From Sedimentibacter saalensis (GTDB lineage: Bacteria; Bacillota; Clostridia; Tissierellales; Sedimentibacteraceae), in contig NZ_VLKH01000003.1 of the NCBI RefSeq assembly GCF_007830175.1, positions 186,001 to 250,000 of the forward strand: a stretch of 64,000 bases of DNA. The letters are read 5' to 3'. Positions 51,953 through 59,927 of this stretch are shown piece by piece. The notes under the pieces were generated by a model. The model had not been told where the DNA came from, did not search any database, and saw nothing but the letters and a program-made list of their open reading frames with translations. Both the position numbers and the translations under genes were made by a program. Each line of letters starts with the position of its first letter. The stretch's first letter is position 1.

Positions 51953-52822
51953 TTAAATGACACTCTTCCTGTAGTAGTCAAACGATGTTTCAACTTCAAA
52001 GCCACATCCCCTATATAATTTAAAAGCATTTTTATTACTGCTGTCTACCTCTATTGTTATATTTTCTATACCTTCTTTTTTTAAATCTTTTAATATCAAC
52101 ATCAGCAGTTCTCTTCCAAAACCTTTTCCTTGAAATTGAGGTGATATACCAAGCCCAAATATTGATGCTTCTTCATTTTCAAAGCTAACAGAACCCATTC
52201 CAACAAGTTTTTCATCTACAAGTGCTATGTATTGAACTCTATTATTTGCTTCAAAAGTCCTGTCTATCATGCTTTTTGCATCGTCATATTCATCATTGAA
52301 TATCTCTTGGCTTAAACTGATAAGTTCTTCTAAATTCTTTTGTTCTGCCCTATATAACTTCACTTGAGATTCATTTAGTATTCTTATATCGTTTGAATAG
52401 TCCTTATATCTTAAAAAATATTCTGTAAAAACAATTTCTGCATTTTGCGTTGCTATTGCTTCTTTGCCATCAATTGATTGCGTTTCACATACAAATATTA
52501 TTTCTGATATGTTATATTTTTTTATCTCGTCTATAGCTTCACCGAGTAAACTCTTGAAATAACCTCTTCGCCTATATTCAGGCAAAGTATAAGCTGATAT
52601 TTCCGCTTCTTCGCTGGTTGGAATAAACATAGATATAAAGCTTACTAATCTGCTATCCTCATAAAGCAGGAATAGGGTTTTTATTTCAGAATTAAAGTTA
52701 ATAGATGTATCAAGAAAAATATTTCCATTTAACATATCATGATTTTTACAGATTAACTCAGCCTCTCTTATTTCTTTTATAATCTCTTCACTCAATTCAC
52801 TTAATTTCTTAATCAACAACAT
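51953..52822 (-). CDS. Tandem GNAT-fold acetyltransferase
   Basis: A 289-residue protein with two GNAT domains. The first (~10-135) contains ISAYTLPEYRRRGYFKSLLGEAI. The second (~150-289) contains IFGLGISPQFQGKGFGRELLMLILKD in two halves and KLYRGCGFEVETSFDYY. The R/Q-x-x-G-x-G/A acetyl-CoA loop is intact in the second and recognisable in the first. Target unknown. GGAGGGAT lies only three bases from the ATG at 52822, so one of the TTG codons right after it may be the actual start. Confidence 0.85.
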   Translation of the reverse strand: MLLIKKLSELSEEIIKEIREAELICKNHDMLNGNIFLDTSINFNSEIKTLFLLYEDSRLVSFISMFIPTSEEAEISAYTLPEYRRRGYFKSLLGEAIDEIKKYNISEIIFVCETQSIDGKEAIATQNAEIVFTEYFLRYKDYSNDIRILNESQVKLYRAEQKNLEELISLSQEIFNDEYDDAKSMIDRTFEANNRVQYIALVDEKLVGMGSVSFENEEASIFGLGISPQFQGKGFGRELLMLILKDLKKEGIENITIEVDSSNKNAFKLYRGCGFEVETSFDYYRKSVI

Positions 52823-53133
52823 ATCCCTCCACTCATATAATTATACATATTTAGCAATACTTCACACCATGATTGTTTAATACACAATACTGGCTCATGA
52901 AAATTATCTATTTTTAGAAATAGTTTACCTAAAAAATAAATAACTCCTGCTATCATCTTAATCTTGACCGACATTTAACCGACACCTTGACCGACATTTG
53001 AGCGACTTTTGGGTGTAAATTGACAAAATCCTTATGATTCATTGAATGCCTATCACTTTGATTGTATAGCAATTTTTCTCACAAAGCAAGTATTTATAAC
53101 TTTGTACAAATTAACCGCTAAATACCCCTTAAC
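52823..53133. other. Intergenic region with a 23-bp direct repeat
   Basis: CTTGACCGACATTT occurs at 52963-52976 and 52986-52999. On the minus strand this reads as a short NVG-type repeat in shifting frames, as found near the ends of some AAA-family ATP-binding proteins. It may be a decayed remnant of such a gene. No intact gene. Confidence 0.35.
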
Positions 53134-53159
53134 AAAAAAGAATAGCTTATTTGCTATTC
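53134..53159 (-). terminator. Terminator of the HesB-like selenoprotein gene
   Basis: GAATAGC/GCTATTC (53140-53146 and 53153-53159), followed on the minus strand by six T residues, about 85 bases after the HesB-like stop. Confidence 0.7.
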
Positions 53160-53243
53160 CCATATTATTTGACATTTTTATTACCTATAACTGTTTCAAA
53201 TAAATACCTATTAATAACTAAAAATTCTTCAACAGTAATTTTT

Positions 53244-53516
53244 TTATAAATTTAACCCTATTACTTTAAAAACAGAACCTAGTTGAATGATTTCAACATT
53301 TCCATCCATTCTAATACTTTTTTGTATGAATACATTCACTCCGTCTATGTTAAACTCATTATAATAATTGTTGTTATCTTCAAAATCTTTTACAAGCTCA
53401 ATACCTAAGCTCATTGGAGTGTTGCCTCACCCACCAAATGACATTACAGATTTGATGACGTAGGAACTGTTTTGAGCAACTGCAGTGTCATAAGCTTTTT
53501 TTTCAATATTAATCAA
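53244..53516 (-). CDS. HesB-like selenoprotein (GGUG motif)
   Basis: A 90-residue frame from TTG 53516 to TAA 53244 with an in-frame TGA at 53429-53427 (residue 30). It reads MINIEKKAYDTAVAQNSSYV, then IKSVMSFGG-U-GNTPMSLGIEL, later NEFNIDGVNVFIQKSIRM. This is the HesB/IscA-like pattern, in which a Cys normally stands where the TGA is. HesB-like proteins are among the described bacterial selenoprotein families. GGTGAT lies six bases before the TTG. A hairpin starts shortly after the TGA and a terminator follows the gene. A nonsense mutation in a Cys version is the alternative. The frame is open on both sides of the TGA, and the conserved position argues for selenocysteine. Confidence 0.78.
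53397..53429 (-). promoter_or_regulatory. Candidate bacterial SECIS in the HesB-like gene
   Basis: After TGA, CTCCAAT (53419-53413) pairs with ATTGAG (53402-53397) with one bulged base, leaving a 10-base loop that starts with G. The loop begins about 14 bases after the TGA, slightly nearer than usual. Confidence 0.4.
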
Positions 53517-53765
53517 GATATCACCATCTTTTCATATTATAATTTTAATATCAGTTCATTATTACTATTTTAATGTTACAATTTGCCCTTATGTATACAC
53601 ACCTTCTGAATATTCTTTATTAGTAAAAACTTAATTCTTATAATCTAATCTCATTAAATGTACCGTTTTAAGTATATCTTAAAAAGTAATAATGCAATAG
53701 TGTATTTTGCACACTACTAATGCAATATTCATAATTAATCCATTATATTGCCTAATTGTCACGAA

Positions 53766-53780
53766 GAACCGTCCGGGACC
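53766..53780 (+). repeat. Fragment of the GTCATAGGGGAC palindrome family
   Basis: GAACCGTCCGGGACC resembles one arm and loop of the palindrome at 47983-48012. It lies just left of the MITE copy at 53799. Confidence 0.45.
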
Positions 53781-53798
53781 ATTGAAAAAGCCTATTTT

Positions 53799-53874
53799 GT
53801 CATCCTGAACGTTAGTGAAGGATCTCATCTTTTGTTGAAAACATGAGATTCTTCGAGCAAGCTCTCAGAATGAC
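53799..53874 (+). repeat. MITE-like palindromic repeat, copy 4
   Basis: GTCATCCTGAACGTTAGTG at the left, CTCTCAGAATGAC at the right, with GATCTCATC and ACATGAGATTCTTCG folding on each other. It is nearly identical to the copy at 50066. Confidence 0.82.
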
Positions 53875-53906
53875 AGTGAATAAATGCATAGTTTTTCAGC
53901 GACCTT

Positions 53907-53923
53907 GAACCGTCCCCTATGAC
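53907..53923 (+). repeat. Second fragment of the GTCATAGGGGAC palindrome family
   Basis: GAACCGTCCCCTATGAC equals the loop end and right arm of the palindrome at 47983-48012. With the fragment at 53766 it flanks the MITE, as if the MITE had inserted into this palindromic element. Confidence 0.5.
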
Positions 53924-54003
53924 TACCCTACGGTTGATATTTACATATTATATATAAAAGCTATTGAAAAATATTATTTAGTCTGTTATATTAATAAAAT
54001 ATG

Positions 54004-54078
54004 TACTCTCATATATTTTCGAAAATATGGTTCGAAAGTTTCTACGGGATGACCTTAAATTATCCTACTATGAGAAGA
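54004..54078 (+). promoter_or_regulatory. Purine riboswitch aptamer (guanine type)
   Basis: All parts of the purine aptamer are present: P1 CTCATA/TATGAG, P2 TTTCGA/TTCGAAA with the AAATATGG loop, the J2/3 core GTTTCTAC, P3 GGATGA/TTATCC and J3/1 CTACTAT. The specificity base before UAU is C (54068), which pairs with guanine or hypoxanthine. It controls the permease-phosphoribosyltransferase pair via the terminator at 54122. The ligand would turn expression off. Confidence 0.92.
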
Positions 54079-54121
54079 ATAACAGATAATAGGGTCTTTA
54101 AGGCCTTGATTTATTGTGCCT

Positions 54122-54159
54122 AATCTGGAATTCTCCTCAAAAAGAATTCCAGATTTTTT
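54122..54159 (+). terminator. Riboswitch-controlled terminator
   Basis: AATCTGGAATTC (54122-54133) pairs perfectly with GAATTCCAGATT (54144-54155) and runs into T residues. It is the expression platform of the purine riboswitch. Confidence 0.85.
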
Positions 54160-54202
54160 GTTCTTTTCATTTCATAAATCAGAGTGCAACTAAGGAGGAA
54201 TT

Positions 54203-55270
54203 ATGGAATTATTAAAGGATTTACTTGCTGCATTAAGTGTTGTTCTTAACGGATTGCCGCAAGGATTATTAGCATTATCTTTTGGTTTTGCATCAGTACC
54301 GACAGCTTTTGCTTTTTTGGTTGGTGCTGTTGGCTGCCTGGCTCTTGGAGTTGTGGCACCAATTTCGTTTCAGGCTGAGACTATTACATTGGCTGGAACA
54401 ATGGGAAATAACATGCGAGAAAGATTGTCCATGATTGTTTTCGGTGCAATCGGCATGACATTTATCGGATTGTTTGGTTTGCTGGAAAAAATTGTTTCAT
54501 TCATCGGCCCCGCAATTACAAACGGCATGATGGCAGGTGTTGGAATAATGCTTGCAAGAGTTGCGTTAAATATGGCAAAGAAAAATAAAATTGTTGGGTA
54601 CGCTTCAATTGCAGTCAGTTTTATTGTTTACATGATTACAAAAGATTTGGTTTACACTGTAACAATATCTGTAGTTGGTACAAGCATTTTAGCAGTAATA
54701 TTAAAACAAAAATCAGATTTGATAATTACTGAAAGAGAAAAAATTTCATTTCAAAAGCCTGTAGTAAACTTAACTGTAATACAAGGGGCTTTAGCAATGA
54801 TTTGTCTTAATATCGGAGCAAATATTGCTTTTGGAGAAATTACAGGTTCAATTGCAAACACTGCCGTTAATATAGATCATTTATCAATTGTAAGCAGTCT
54901 TGCAGACCTTGTATCTGCATCATTTGGAGGAGGCCCTGTTGAATCAATTATTTCTGCTACGGGCGGAGCGCCTGATCCACTGCGATCTTCAGTTATAATG
55001 ATGGGCATTATGGCAATAATATTGTTCGCGGGACTTCTGCCTAAAATCGGTAAGTATGTGCCAAGCGAATCAATAGCAGGTTTCTTGTTCGTGCTTGGAG
55101 CAATAGTTACCGTACCTGTTAATGCATTGGCAGCACTAAGTGTAACTGGTATCCCCGGGGGAGCTATGGTTGGAGGTATCACTATGACTGTGACAGCCAT
55201 AAGCGATCCATTTTACGGAATGTTGGCAGGTGTTATTTTTAGAACTGTAGCAAGTTTAGTTGGAATGTAA
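54203..55270 (+). CDS. NCS2-family purine permease
   Basis: A 355-residue membrane protein with about ten hydrophobic segments, a compact member of the NCS2 (AzgA/xanthine-uracil) permeases. LPQGLLALSFGFASVPTAF, FGGGPVESIISATGGAPDP and GIPGGAMVGGITM are the recognisable loops. The length is some 70-100 residues below common NCS2 proteins, but the short form is normal for one clostridial group. Control by a guanine-type riboswitch and coupling to a phosphoribosyltransferase suggest guanine, hypoxanthine or xanthine uptake. ATG behind AAGGAGGAATT. Confidence 0.88.
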   Translation: MELLKDLLAALSVVLNGLPQGLLALSFGFASVPTAFAFLVGAVGCLALGVVAPISFQAETITLAGTMGNNMRERLSMIVFGAIGMTFIGLFGLLEKIVSFIGPAITNGMMAGVGIMLARVALNMAKKNKIVGYASIAVSFIVYMITKDLVYTVTISVVGTSILAVILKQKSDLIITEREKISFQKPVVNLTVIQGALAMICLNIGANIAFGEITGSIANTAVNIDHLSIVSSLADLVSASFGGGPVESIISATGGAPDPLRSSVIMMGIMAIILFAGLLPKIGKYVPSESIAGFLFVLGAIVTVPVNALAALSVTGIPGGAMVGGITMTVTAISDPFYGMLAGVIFRTVASLVGM

Positions 55271-55282
55271 CGGAGGTTTATT

Positions 55283-55822
55283 ATGAATACATATAATATT
55301 GAAGTAGCAGGAGTTAAAAGAAATCTTCCCATAATTAAAATAAAAGAAGACTTAAGCATTGCCAGCTTTGTAATATTAGGGGATACAGAATTGGTGTGTG
55401 CTGCTGCTGAAGAAATTGTAAAAAAACTGCCTGAATTAGATATTTTGGTTACAGCTGAAGCAAAGGGAATTCCTTTAACTTTTGAAATATCAAGATTATT
55501 GAAAATGAAAAAATACATAGTAGCCAGAAAAAGTGTCAAACCATACATGGATTCACCTATTATTGATGAGGTTGTATCTATTACAACTCAAAAGAAACAA
55601 CTTTTAGTTCTGGATGAGCAGGATGCCTTGAGCATTAAAGGTAAAAGAGTTGCTATAATTGATGATGTTATAAGTACAGGGGAATCTATAAAAGCAATTG
55701 AAAGACTTGTTGAATCAGCAGGCGGTATCATAGCAGCAAAGGCAGCCATACTTGCAGAAGGTGATGCAGCAAATAGAAATGATATTATTTTCCTGGAAAA
55801 GTTACCGTTATTTGAAGATTAG
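55283..55822 (+). CDS. Purine phosphoribosyltransferase (APRT/XPRT-like)
   Basis: A 179-residue type I phosphoribosyltransferase that makes a nucleotide from a purine base and PRPP. The PRPP loop reads VAIIDDVISTGESIKA (~127-142). LVTAEAKGIPLTFEISRLL and YIVARKSVKPYMD precede it as in adenine and xanthine enzymes. The gene follows the permease after 12 bases, so imported base is trapped as nucleotide. The base used is probably xanthine, guanine or hypoxanthine given the riboswitch. Confidence 0.9.
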   Translation: MNTYNIEVAGVKRNLPIIKIKEDLSIASFVILGDTELVCAAAEEIVKKLPELDILVTAEAKGIPLTFEISRLLKMKKYIVARKSVKPYMDSPIIDEVVSITTQKKQLLVLDEQDALSIKGKRVAIIDDVISTGESIKAIERLVESAGGIIAAKAAILAEGDAANRNDIIFLEKLPLFED

Positions 55823-55893
55823 AAATTAGGAACTCCACCATATTATGCAGCAAAAAGACTTGTAGGATGAAAATAAGTAAATAATTTTAAACG

Positions 55894-55932
55894 CAGCATT
55901 CGACAGATTAAAAAGTCGAATGCTGTTTTTTT
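55894..55932 (+). terminator. Terminator of the purine salvage operon
   Basis: CAGCATTCGAC (55894-55904) pairs with GTCGAATGCTG (55915-55925) and is followed by seven T residues. Confidence 0.9.
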
Positions 55933-55972
55933 CGTAAACAATGGAATCATAGAATATCATGGGGACGAGGGG

Positions 55973-57418
55973 TTATAATTGCTTTATCAATCTGATGTAA
56001 AACGCAACAGTTTCCATCAATGCTTTTACAGTGATTCGCTCATCATTGCCATGAATCATGCCTCTCTCTTCAGATGAAAGTGTCATTGCAGAAAATCTTA
56101 AGACATTGTCGCTAATTGCACAAAAATGCCTTGAGTCACTTGCAGCTAGCATCAAATAAGGTGACACAATTGTTCCTTGCCATGTTTCTTCTATGGCTCG
56201 CTCCACCTTTTTCCAGCCTTCCGATGTGGTATTCGCTATTGGTGAAGCGTTATGTCCCCCTATGCAAGTTACTTGAATTTCGGGATCTGATATTATACTG
56301 TTAATACGCGCTAAAGAACTTTCTACAGTGTCGGTAACCATCAAGCGTAAATTCAGTCCTACCTTGGCTTTGGGAGGCATGACATTGAACGCCTGGCTGC
56401 CTTCCATAACTGTCGGTGCAAGGGTGGTTCTAATGAGTGCATTCATCTCTCCACCTTGCTTTGTAAAAAGAACTTTTAAAAGCGGTCCAAAACACCACAT
56501 ATTCGCAAATATTAGACGGTACATAAACGTTGAATGTCTTCCCATTTTTTCAAACATCTCCTTAACCGCCGGGGAAATATTTGCTTTAAAAGGATGCTGT
56601 TCAAGCTTTACCACAGCTTTAGCCAATCTTCCTACTAATGTATGTGAAGGAGGTGCTGATGAGTGACCACCTTTACCAGACATTTCTAAAACCACATCCA
56701 TGTATCCTTTTTCACCTACACCGATGAGCGCACTTGGCTTTGTGACTCCTGGAAATACATTTTCAACAATTGCACCGCCTTCATCCAAAACGAGTTTTGG
56801 GCGAATGCCACGTGATTTTAACGCTTCGACGATAGTTGGTGCAGAATTACCGCTAATCTCTTCATCTCCTGAAAAAGAAAGATAGATATCTGTTTCAGGC
56901 ACAAATCCCTCTCCTATAAGCTTTTCTACAGCTTCAACCACACCACAAAGCGTTCCTTTTGTATCAAGTGTCCCACGTCCCCAAATAACGCCGTTTTCCA
57001 AAAGGCCTTCAAACGCAGGCTTTGTCCATAGTTCCTCATTCACTGGAACGACGTCATAATGTGACATTAACACCACAGGATCGCCGTCAGTCTTGCCGGG
57101 CCATCTATACAGAACACCTGCATCACCATAAAGTTCTCTCGTACAAGCTTCATTAAGTCTAGGATAATTCCTTACAAGCATTTCCTTGAATCGCTCAAAC
57201 TCCTTAAAATCTATTTTTGAACGGTCATTATACGATATGGTTTTGTGCTGTATCATCTCCTGAAATCTTTGAACGACGCCGTTTTCAACAGCTGAATCTT
57301 CTATTCCTGTCAGTGTTTGCTTTATCTCTTTTGATTTTTCGGGTTTAAAAAATGCTGCTCTTAAAAATATACTTGCTGCAAATAAAATTATTAATCCTAA
57401 TAAAATATAAATTGTCAT
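55973..57418 (-). CDS. M20 family metallopeptidase (PM20D1/carboxypeptidase S-like)
   Basis: A 481-residue zinc peptidase with one N-terminal membrane helix (YILLGLIILFAASIFLRAAF). Metal ligands and catalytic residues are in MSHYDVVPV, IWGRGTLDTKG and LSFSGDEEISG, with a dimerisation domain near GEKGYMDVVLEMSGKGGHSS. It closely resembles the PM20D1/carboxypeptidase S branch, which hydrolyses N-acyl amino acids or dipeptides. It is the last gene of a GntR-YfcC-M20 operon, so the transported compound is probably a peptide or an acyl-amino acid. Confidence 0.9.
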   Translation of the reverse strand: MTIYILLGLIILFAASIFLRAAFFKPEKSKEIKQTLTGIEDSAVENGVVQRFQEMIQHKTISYNDRSKIDFKEFERFKEMLVRNYPRLNEACTRELYGDAGVLYRWPGKTDGDPVVLMSHYDVVPVNEELWTKPAFEGLLENGVIWGRGTLDTKGTLCGVVEAVEKLIGEGFVPETDIYLSFSGDEEISGNSAPTIVEALKSRGIRPKLVLDEGGAIVENVFPGVTKPSALIGVGEKGYMDVVLEMSGKGGHSSAPPSHTLVGRLAKAVVKLEQHPFKANISPAVKEMFEKMGRHSTFMYRLIFANMWCFGPLLKVLFTKQGGEMNALIRTTLAPTVMEGSQAFNVMPPKAKVGLNLRLMVTDTVESSLARINSIISDPEIQVTCIGGHNASPIANTTSEGWKKVERAIEETWQGTIVSPYLMLAASDSRHFCAISDNVLRFSAMTLSSEERGMIHGNDERITVKALMETVAFYIRLIKQL

Positions 57419-57448
57419 CCTTATCCTCCTTATTTATAATTAAGCATT

Positions 57449-58804
57449 TTACAATCCATACCCAATTGTAAAGGCAACAGTAAGCCAAAATATCGATAAA
57501 AGCATCAAAATCCCTTGAAGCGGCAATATGAATTTAATCCACTTACCATAGCTTACTTGAACCAGTCCAAGTGAAATCAGCAGCACCGCATTAGTTGGAT
57601 AAAGTACATTTGAAAATCCGTCTCCAAACTGAAAAGCTAAAATTCCCAGTTGTCTTCCTATTCCCAACAGGTCCATAATTGGCACAAGAATCGGCATTAA
57701 TATAAATGCCTTAGCACTGCCTGATCCAATAAAAAAGTTCATCATCATAACAATAATAAATACAATAAAAACTGCTATTAACGGAGATGTGTGACTGATA
57801 TTTTGTGAAATTTGATAGAGAATTGTATCCAAAATATGACCTTCAATCATAACGTGTTTGATTCCTGTAGCCAGTAAAATTAAAATTATGGCTGGTGACA
57901 TATCCTTTGCACCAATGACAAACTGTTTTGCCACCCATGCGGGTTTTCCATTTGAAATAAGCCCCACACCAATGCCTGCCACAAGAAAAATAACACCGAT
58001 TAATGGCAATGTGTAATCTCTTAAGGCTTCCACAAAAGGTGTAGCTCCCACAAGCATAAACATGATGAGCATTAGAACTATAAAAAAGCCATATGCTTTT
58101 TTTGAAACATCTTGCTTGCTTGTAAGTTCATTTTCCACACAATCTATTCGATGTTTCTTTGTTCTACTGAACAAAAATGCAACTAAAATAGCATAAACAG
58201 AGATAAATACCAATAGTCTCAGCAATGCCCCAGAAAAAATAGGAACATCTGCAAGGCCTTGGGCAACACCTATGGTAAATGGATTTGTAACTGCAGCAGC
58301 AAAACCAAGTCCGGTTGCCAGTACACTTACGCCCAGCCCTGTCAATTCATCCCACCCCATTCGTCTTGCAAGGATAATAATGAGTGGTACGAGGGGTACT
58401 ACTTCTTCAAATACCCCGATGAAAGCACCAAGAGCCATAAAAACAAAGACAAGCATACAAAGAAGTACAAGTTCATTGTCTTTAAATTTCTTTACGATGG
58501 CTAAAATGATGCCCTCTATCAGTCCCGTTTCTTTAAGAAGATGAATAGAGCCACCAATGATTAACAGAAAAAGAATAATGGCTATCACAAGTGCTCCTGA
58601 TTCACTGAAGAGCACCAGTATTGGTGCACCTATCCAAGTGAGAATTGGGATTCCCTGTTCTTCTCTTATAGTAAATGTCATCGTTTCAGCATTAAAATCA
58701 CCATTAGGAATTAAGTAAGTCAGCAAACCCGTTAAAAACAGCATGACGATTAAAACGATTGCCGCGCTCAAAAATGTCTTAACAGCTGGATTTTTTTGTT
58801 TCAT
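57449..58804 (-). CDS. YfcC family transporter
   Basis: A 451-residue membrane protein with about twelve hydrophobic segments of the YfcC/DcuC-type (C4-dicarboxylate or basic amino-acid carrier) family. The N-terminal half has YLIPNGDF, ALGAFIGVFEEVVPLVPL and GLGFAAAVTNPFTIGVAQGLA; the C-terminal half has MMNFFIGSGSAKAFILMPIL and FGDGFSNVLYPTNAVLL. Substrates of YfcC proteins are poorly known. The start overlaps the GntR gene by 26 bases and has GGGGGAGAATC before it. Pairing with an M20 peptidase is common. Confidence 0.9.
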   Translation of the reverse strand: MKQKNPAVKTFLSAAIVLIVMLFLTGLLTYLIPNGDFNAETMTFTIREEQGIPILTWIGAPILVLFSESGALVIAIILFLLIIGGSIHLLKETGLIEGIILAIVKKFKDNELVLLCMLVFVFMALGAFIGVFEEVVPLVPLIIILARRMGWDELTGLGVSVLATGLGFAAAVTNPFTIGVAQGLADVPIFSGALLRLLVFISVYAILVAFLFSRTKKHRIDCVENELTSKQDVSKKAYGFFIVLMLIMFMLVGATPFVEALRDYTLPLIGVIFLVAGIGVGLISNGKPAWVAKQFVIGAKDMSPAIILILLATGIKHVMIEGHILDTILYQISQNISHTSPLIAVFIVFIIVMMMNFFIGSGSAKAFILMPILVPIMDLLGIGRQLGILAFQFGDGFSNVLYPTNAVLLISLGLVQVSYGKWIKFILPLQGILMLLSIFWLTVAFTIGYGL

Positions 58805-59543
58805 GATTCTCCCCCTCCAAAAGCCAATTTTTTTCTATAAATGTGAAAAGTACTTGTACCGTCTGAGCAACAACTTCTCTAATTTGTGCAGTGTTTTTAT
58901 TATCAATATTATTATTTTCAAGCTTGTTTTTCAGAATATCAATTTCATAATCATCTGACAAAAGTGATGTCACAGCCTTGAGTTTTGCTTCAAACAGACT
59001 TCGATCTCCGTGAAGCAAGACTGCACTTGCTACATTCAGAATACCACTTTTAAATTCATTGAGCAGCATTGGATAAACAGAATTGCCGCAAAACAAAGCA
59101 AAATTTTGAAGCCATATGAAAACATCAAGACTTTCTTCAAATTTAACTTGGTTTTGCTTTTGAATACAATCTCTTCGATTGTCATAAGGTCCATCAATCA
59201 AGAGTTCAATCATTGCCTCAAGATTGTTCTTAATAAAATTGAGCATGGACTGATTTAGTGATTTGCTGATGCCTCCATGATAAAGGTCATAAATACTTTC
59301 CAAAAGCCCAAGTTTACCTGTTTCTCTGTAATCGTTTACACGAATCCCCTGCCTTGGTATGATGGTTACCAGACCTTTTGATTCTAAACGTATGATTGCC
59401 TTATGAATGACCGGTCGGCTATATCCAAATTCACTTGCAAGTTCTCTTTCTGGTTTCAGCATAGAAAACTCTGGATACTTACCGTTTAAAATGCCCGTTA
59501 TAAGAAGCTCTTCAACGATTGCTTCCGCTGATTTTCCTTTCAT
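58779..59543 (-). CDS. GntR/FadR-family regulator
   Basis: A 254-residue regulator. The winged helix (~8-75) reads LKPERELASEFGYSRPVIHKAI and RLESKGLVTIIPRQGIRV. The all-helical C-terminal ligand domain is of the FadR/FCD kind but divergent. It is the first gene of the operon with the YfcC transporter and peptidase. A GTGGTATTACCAC palindrome between its promoter and start fits a FadR-like operator, so it likely represses its own operon. Confidence 0.9.
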   Translation of the reverse strand: MKGKSAEAIVEELLITGILNGKYPEFSMLKPERELASEFGYSRPVIHKAIIRLESKGLVTIIPRQGIRVNDYRETGKLGLLESIYDLYHGGISKSLNQSMLNFIKNNLEAMIELLIDGPYDNRRDCIQKQNQVKFEESLDVFIWLQNFALFCGNSVYPMLLNEFKSGILNVASAVLLHGDRSLFEAKLKAVTSLLSDDYEIDILKNKLENNNIDNKNTAQIREVVAQTVQVLFTFIEKNWLLEGENHETKKSSC

Positions 59544-59584
59544 TACCCCTCCTGGTTCTCATGTGTAACACTCTTAATAGAATC

Positions 59585-59597
59585 GTGGTATTACCAC
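59585..59597. promoter_or_regulatory. Putative GntR operator
   Basis: GTGGTATTACCAC is a perfect 13-base palindrome, of the TGGT-n-ACCA type bound by many FadR-like regulators. It lies about 15 bases downstream of the -10 box of the GntR operon. Confidence 0.65.
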
Positions 59598-59611
59598 AGC
59601 TATGATATTTA

Positions 59612-59640
59612 ATTATATGCATATATTTCCAAAATTACAA
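59612..59640 (-). promoter_or_regulatory. Promoter of the GntR-YfcC-M20 operon
   Basis: TTGTAA (59640-59635), 17 bases, TATAAT (59617-59612). Confidence 0.7.
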
Positions 59641-59732
59641 CTTATATTTTAAATATTCTGATATTCTTAGAGTAATTTTCTCCTAATTGTCCTTTAATTA
59701 AAGTTCTAATAGTTTATTTCTTAATAAAGAAG

Positions 59733-59852
59733 ATGTTAATATCAATATATACTTGGGTGAAAATTTCAAAAAATATAGAATCAGCATTTGAAGGTAATTT
59801 ACTTACTCCTCTTGATGTGGAGCGTAGATTTAATGCTTTAATTAAGCATTAA
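59733..59852 (+). CDS. Possible small protein or gene remnant, 39 aa
   Basis: An ATG frame of 39 codons reading MLISIYTWVKISKNIESAFE then GNLLTPLDVERRFNALIKH. The second half looks protein-like, with a helix-rich composition. The ribosome site is weak (AATAAAGAAG). A GTG inside, behind GGG, is another option. The last 30 bases overlap a terminator. It could be a small gene with its own terminator, or the end of a lost gene. I do not recognise a family. Confidence 0.35.
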   Translation: MLISIYTWVKISKNIESAFEGNLLTPLDVERRFNALIKH

Positions 59853-59868
59853 TTACGCTTGTTTTTTT
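59821..59868 (+). terminator. Terminator before the dehydrogenase-like gene
   Basis: AGCGTA/TACGCT outside and TTAATGCTT/AAGCATTAA inside form a long stem with a 5-base loop, followed by seven T residues. It lies in the leader of the gene at 59928, so it either ends a small upstream transcript or is part of a control element. Confidence 0.75.
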
Positions 59869-59927
59869 ATAGTACATCGAATGATTCCAGACATATACTA
59901 ATAAAAAAGCAAAAAGGAGTGTAATCA

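Noticed and set aside
52963-52999. Two copies of a 14-base direct repeat as iterons or a CRISPR start
   Set aside because: Only two copies with a 23-base period and coding-like frames on the minus strand; a remnant of a repeat-containing protein gene is more likely.
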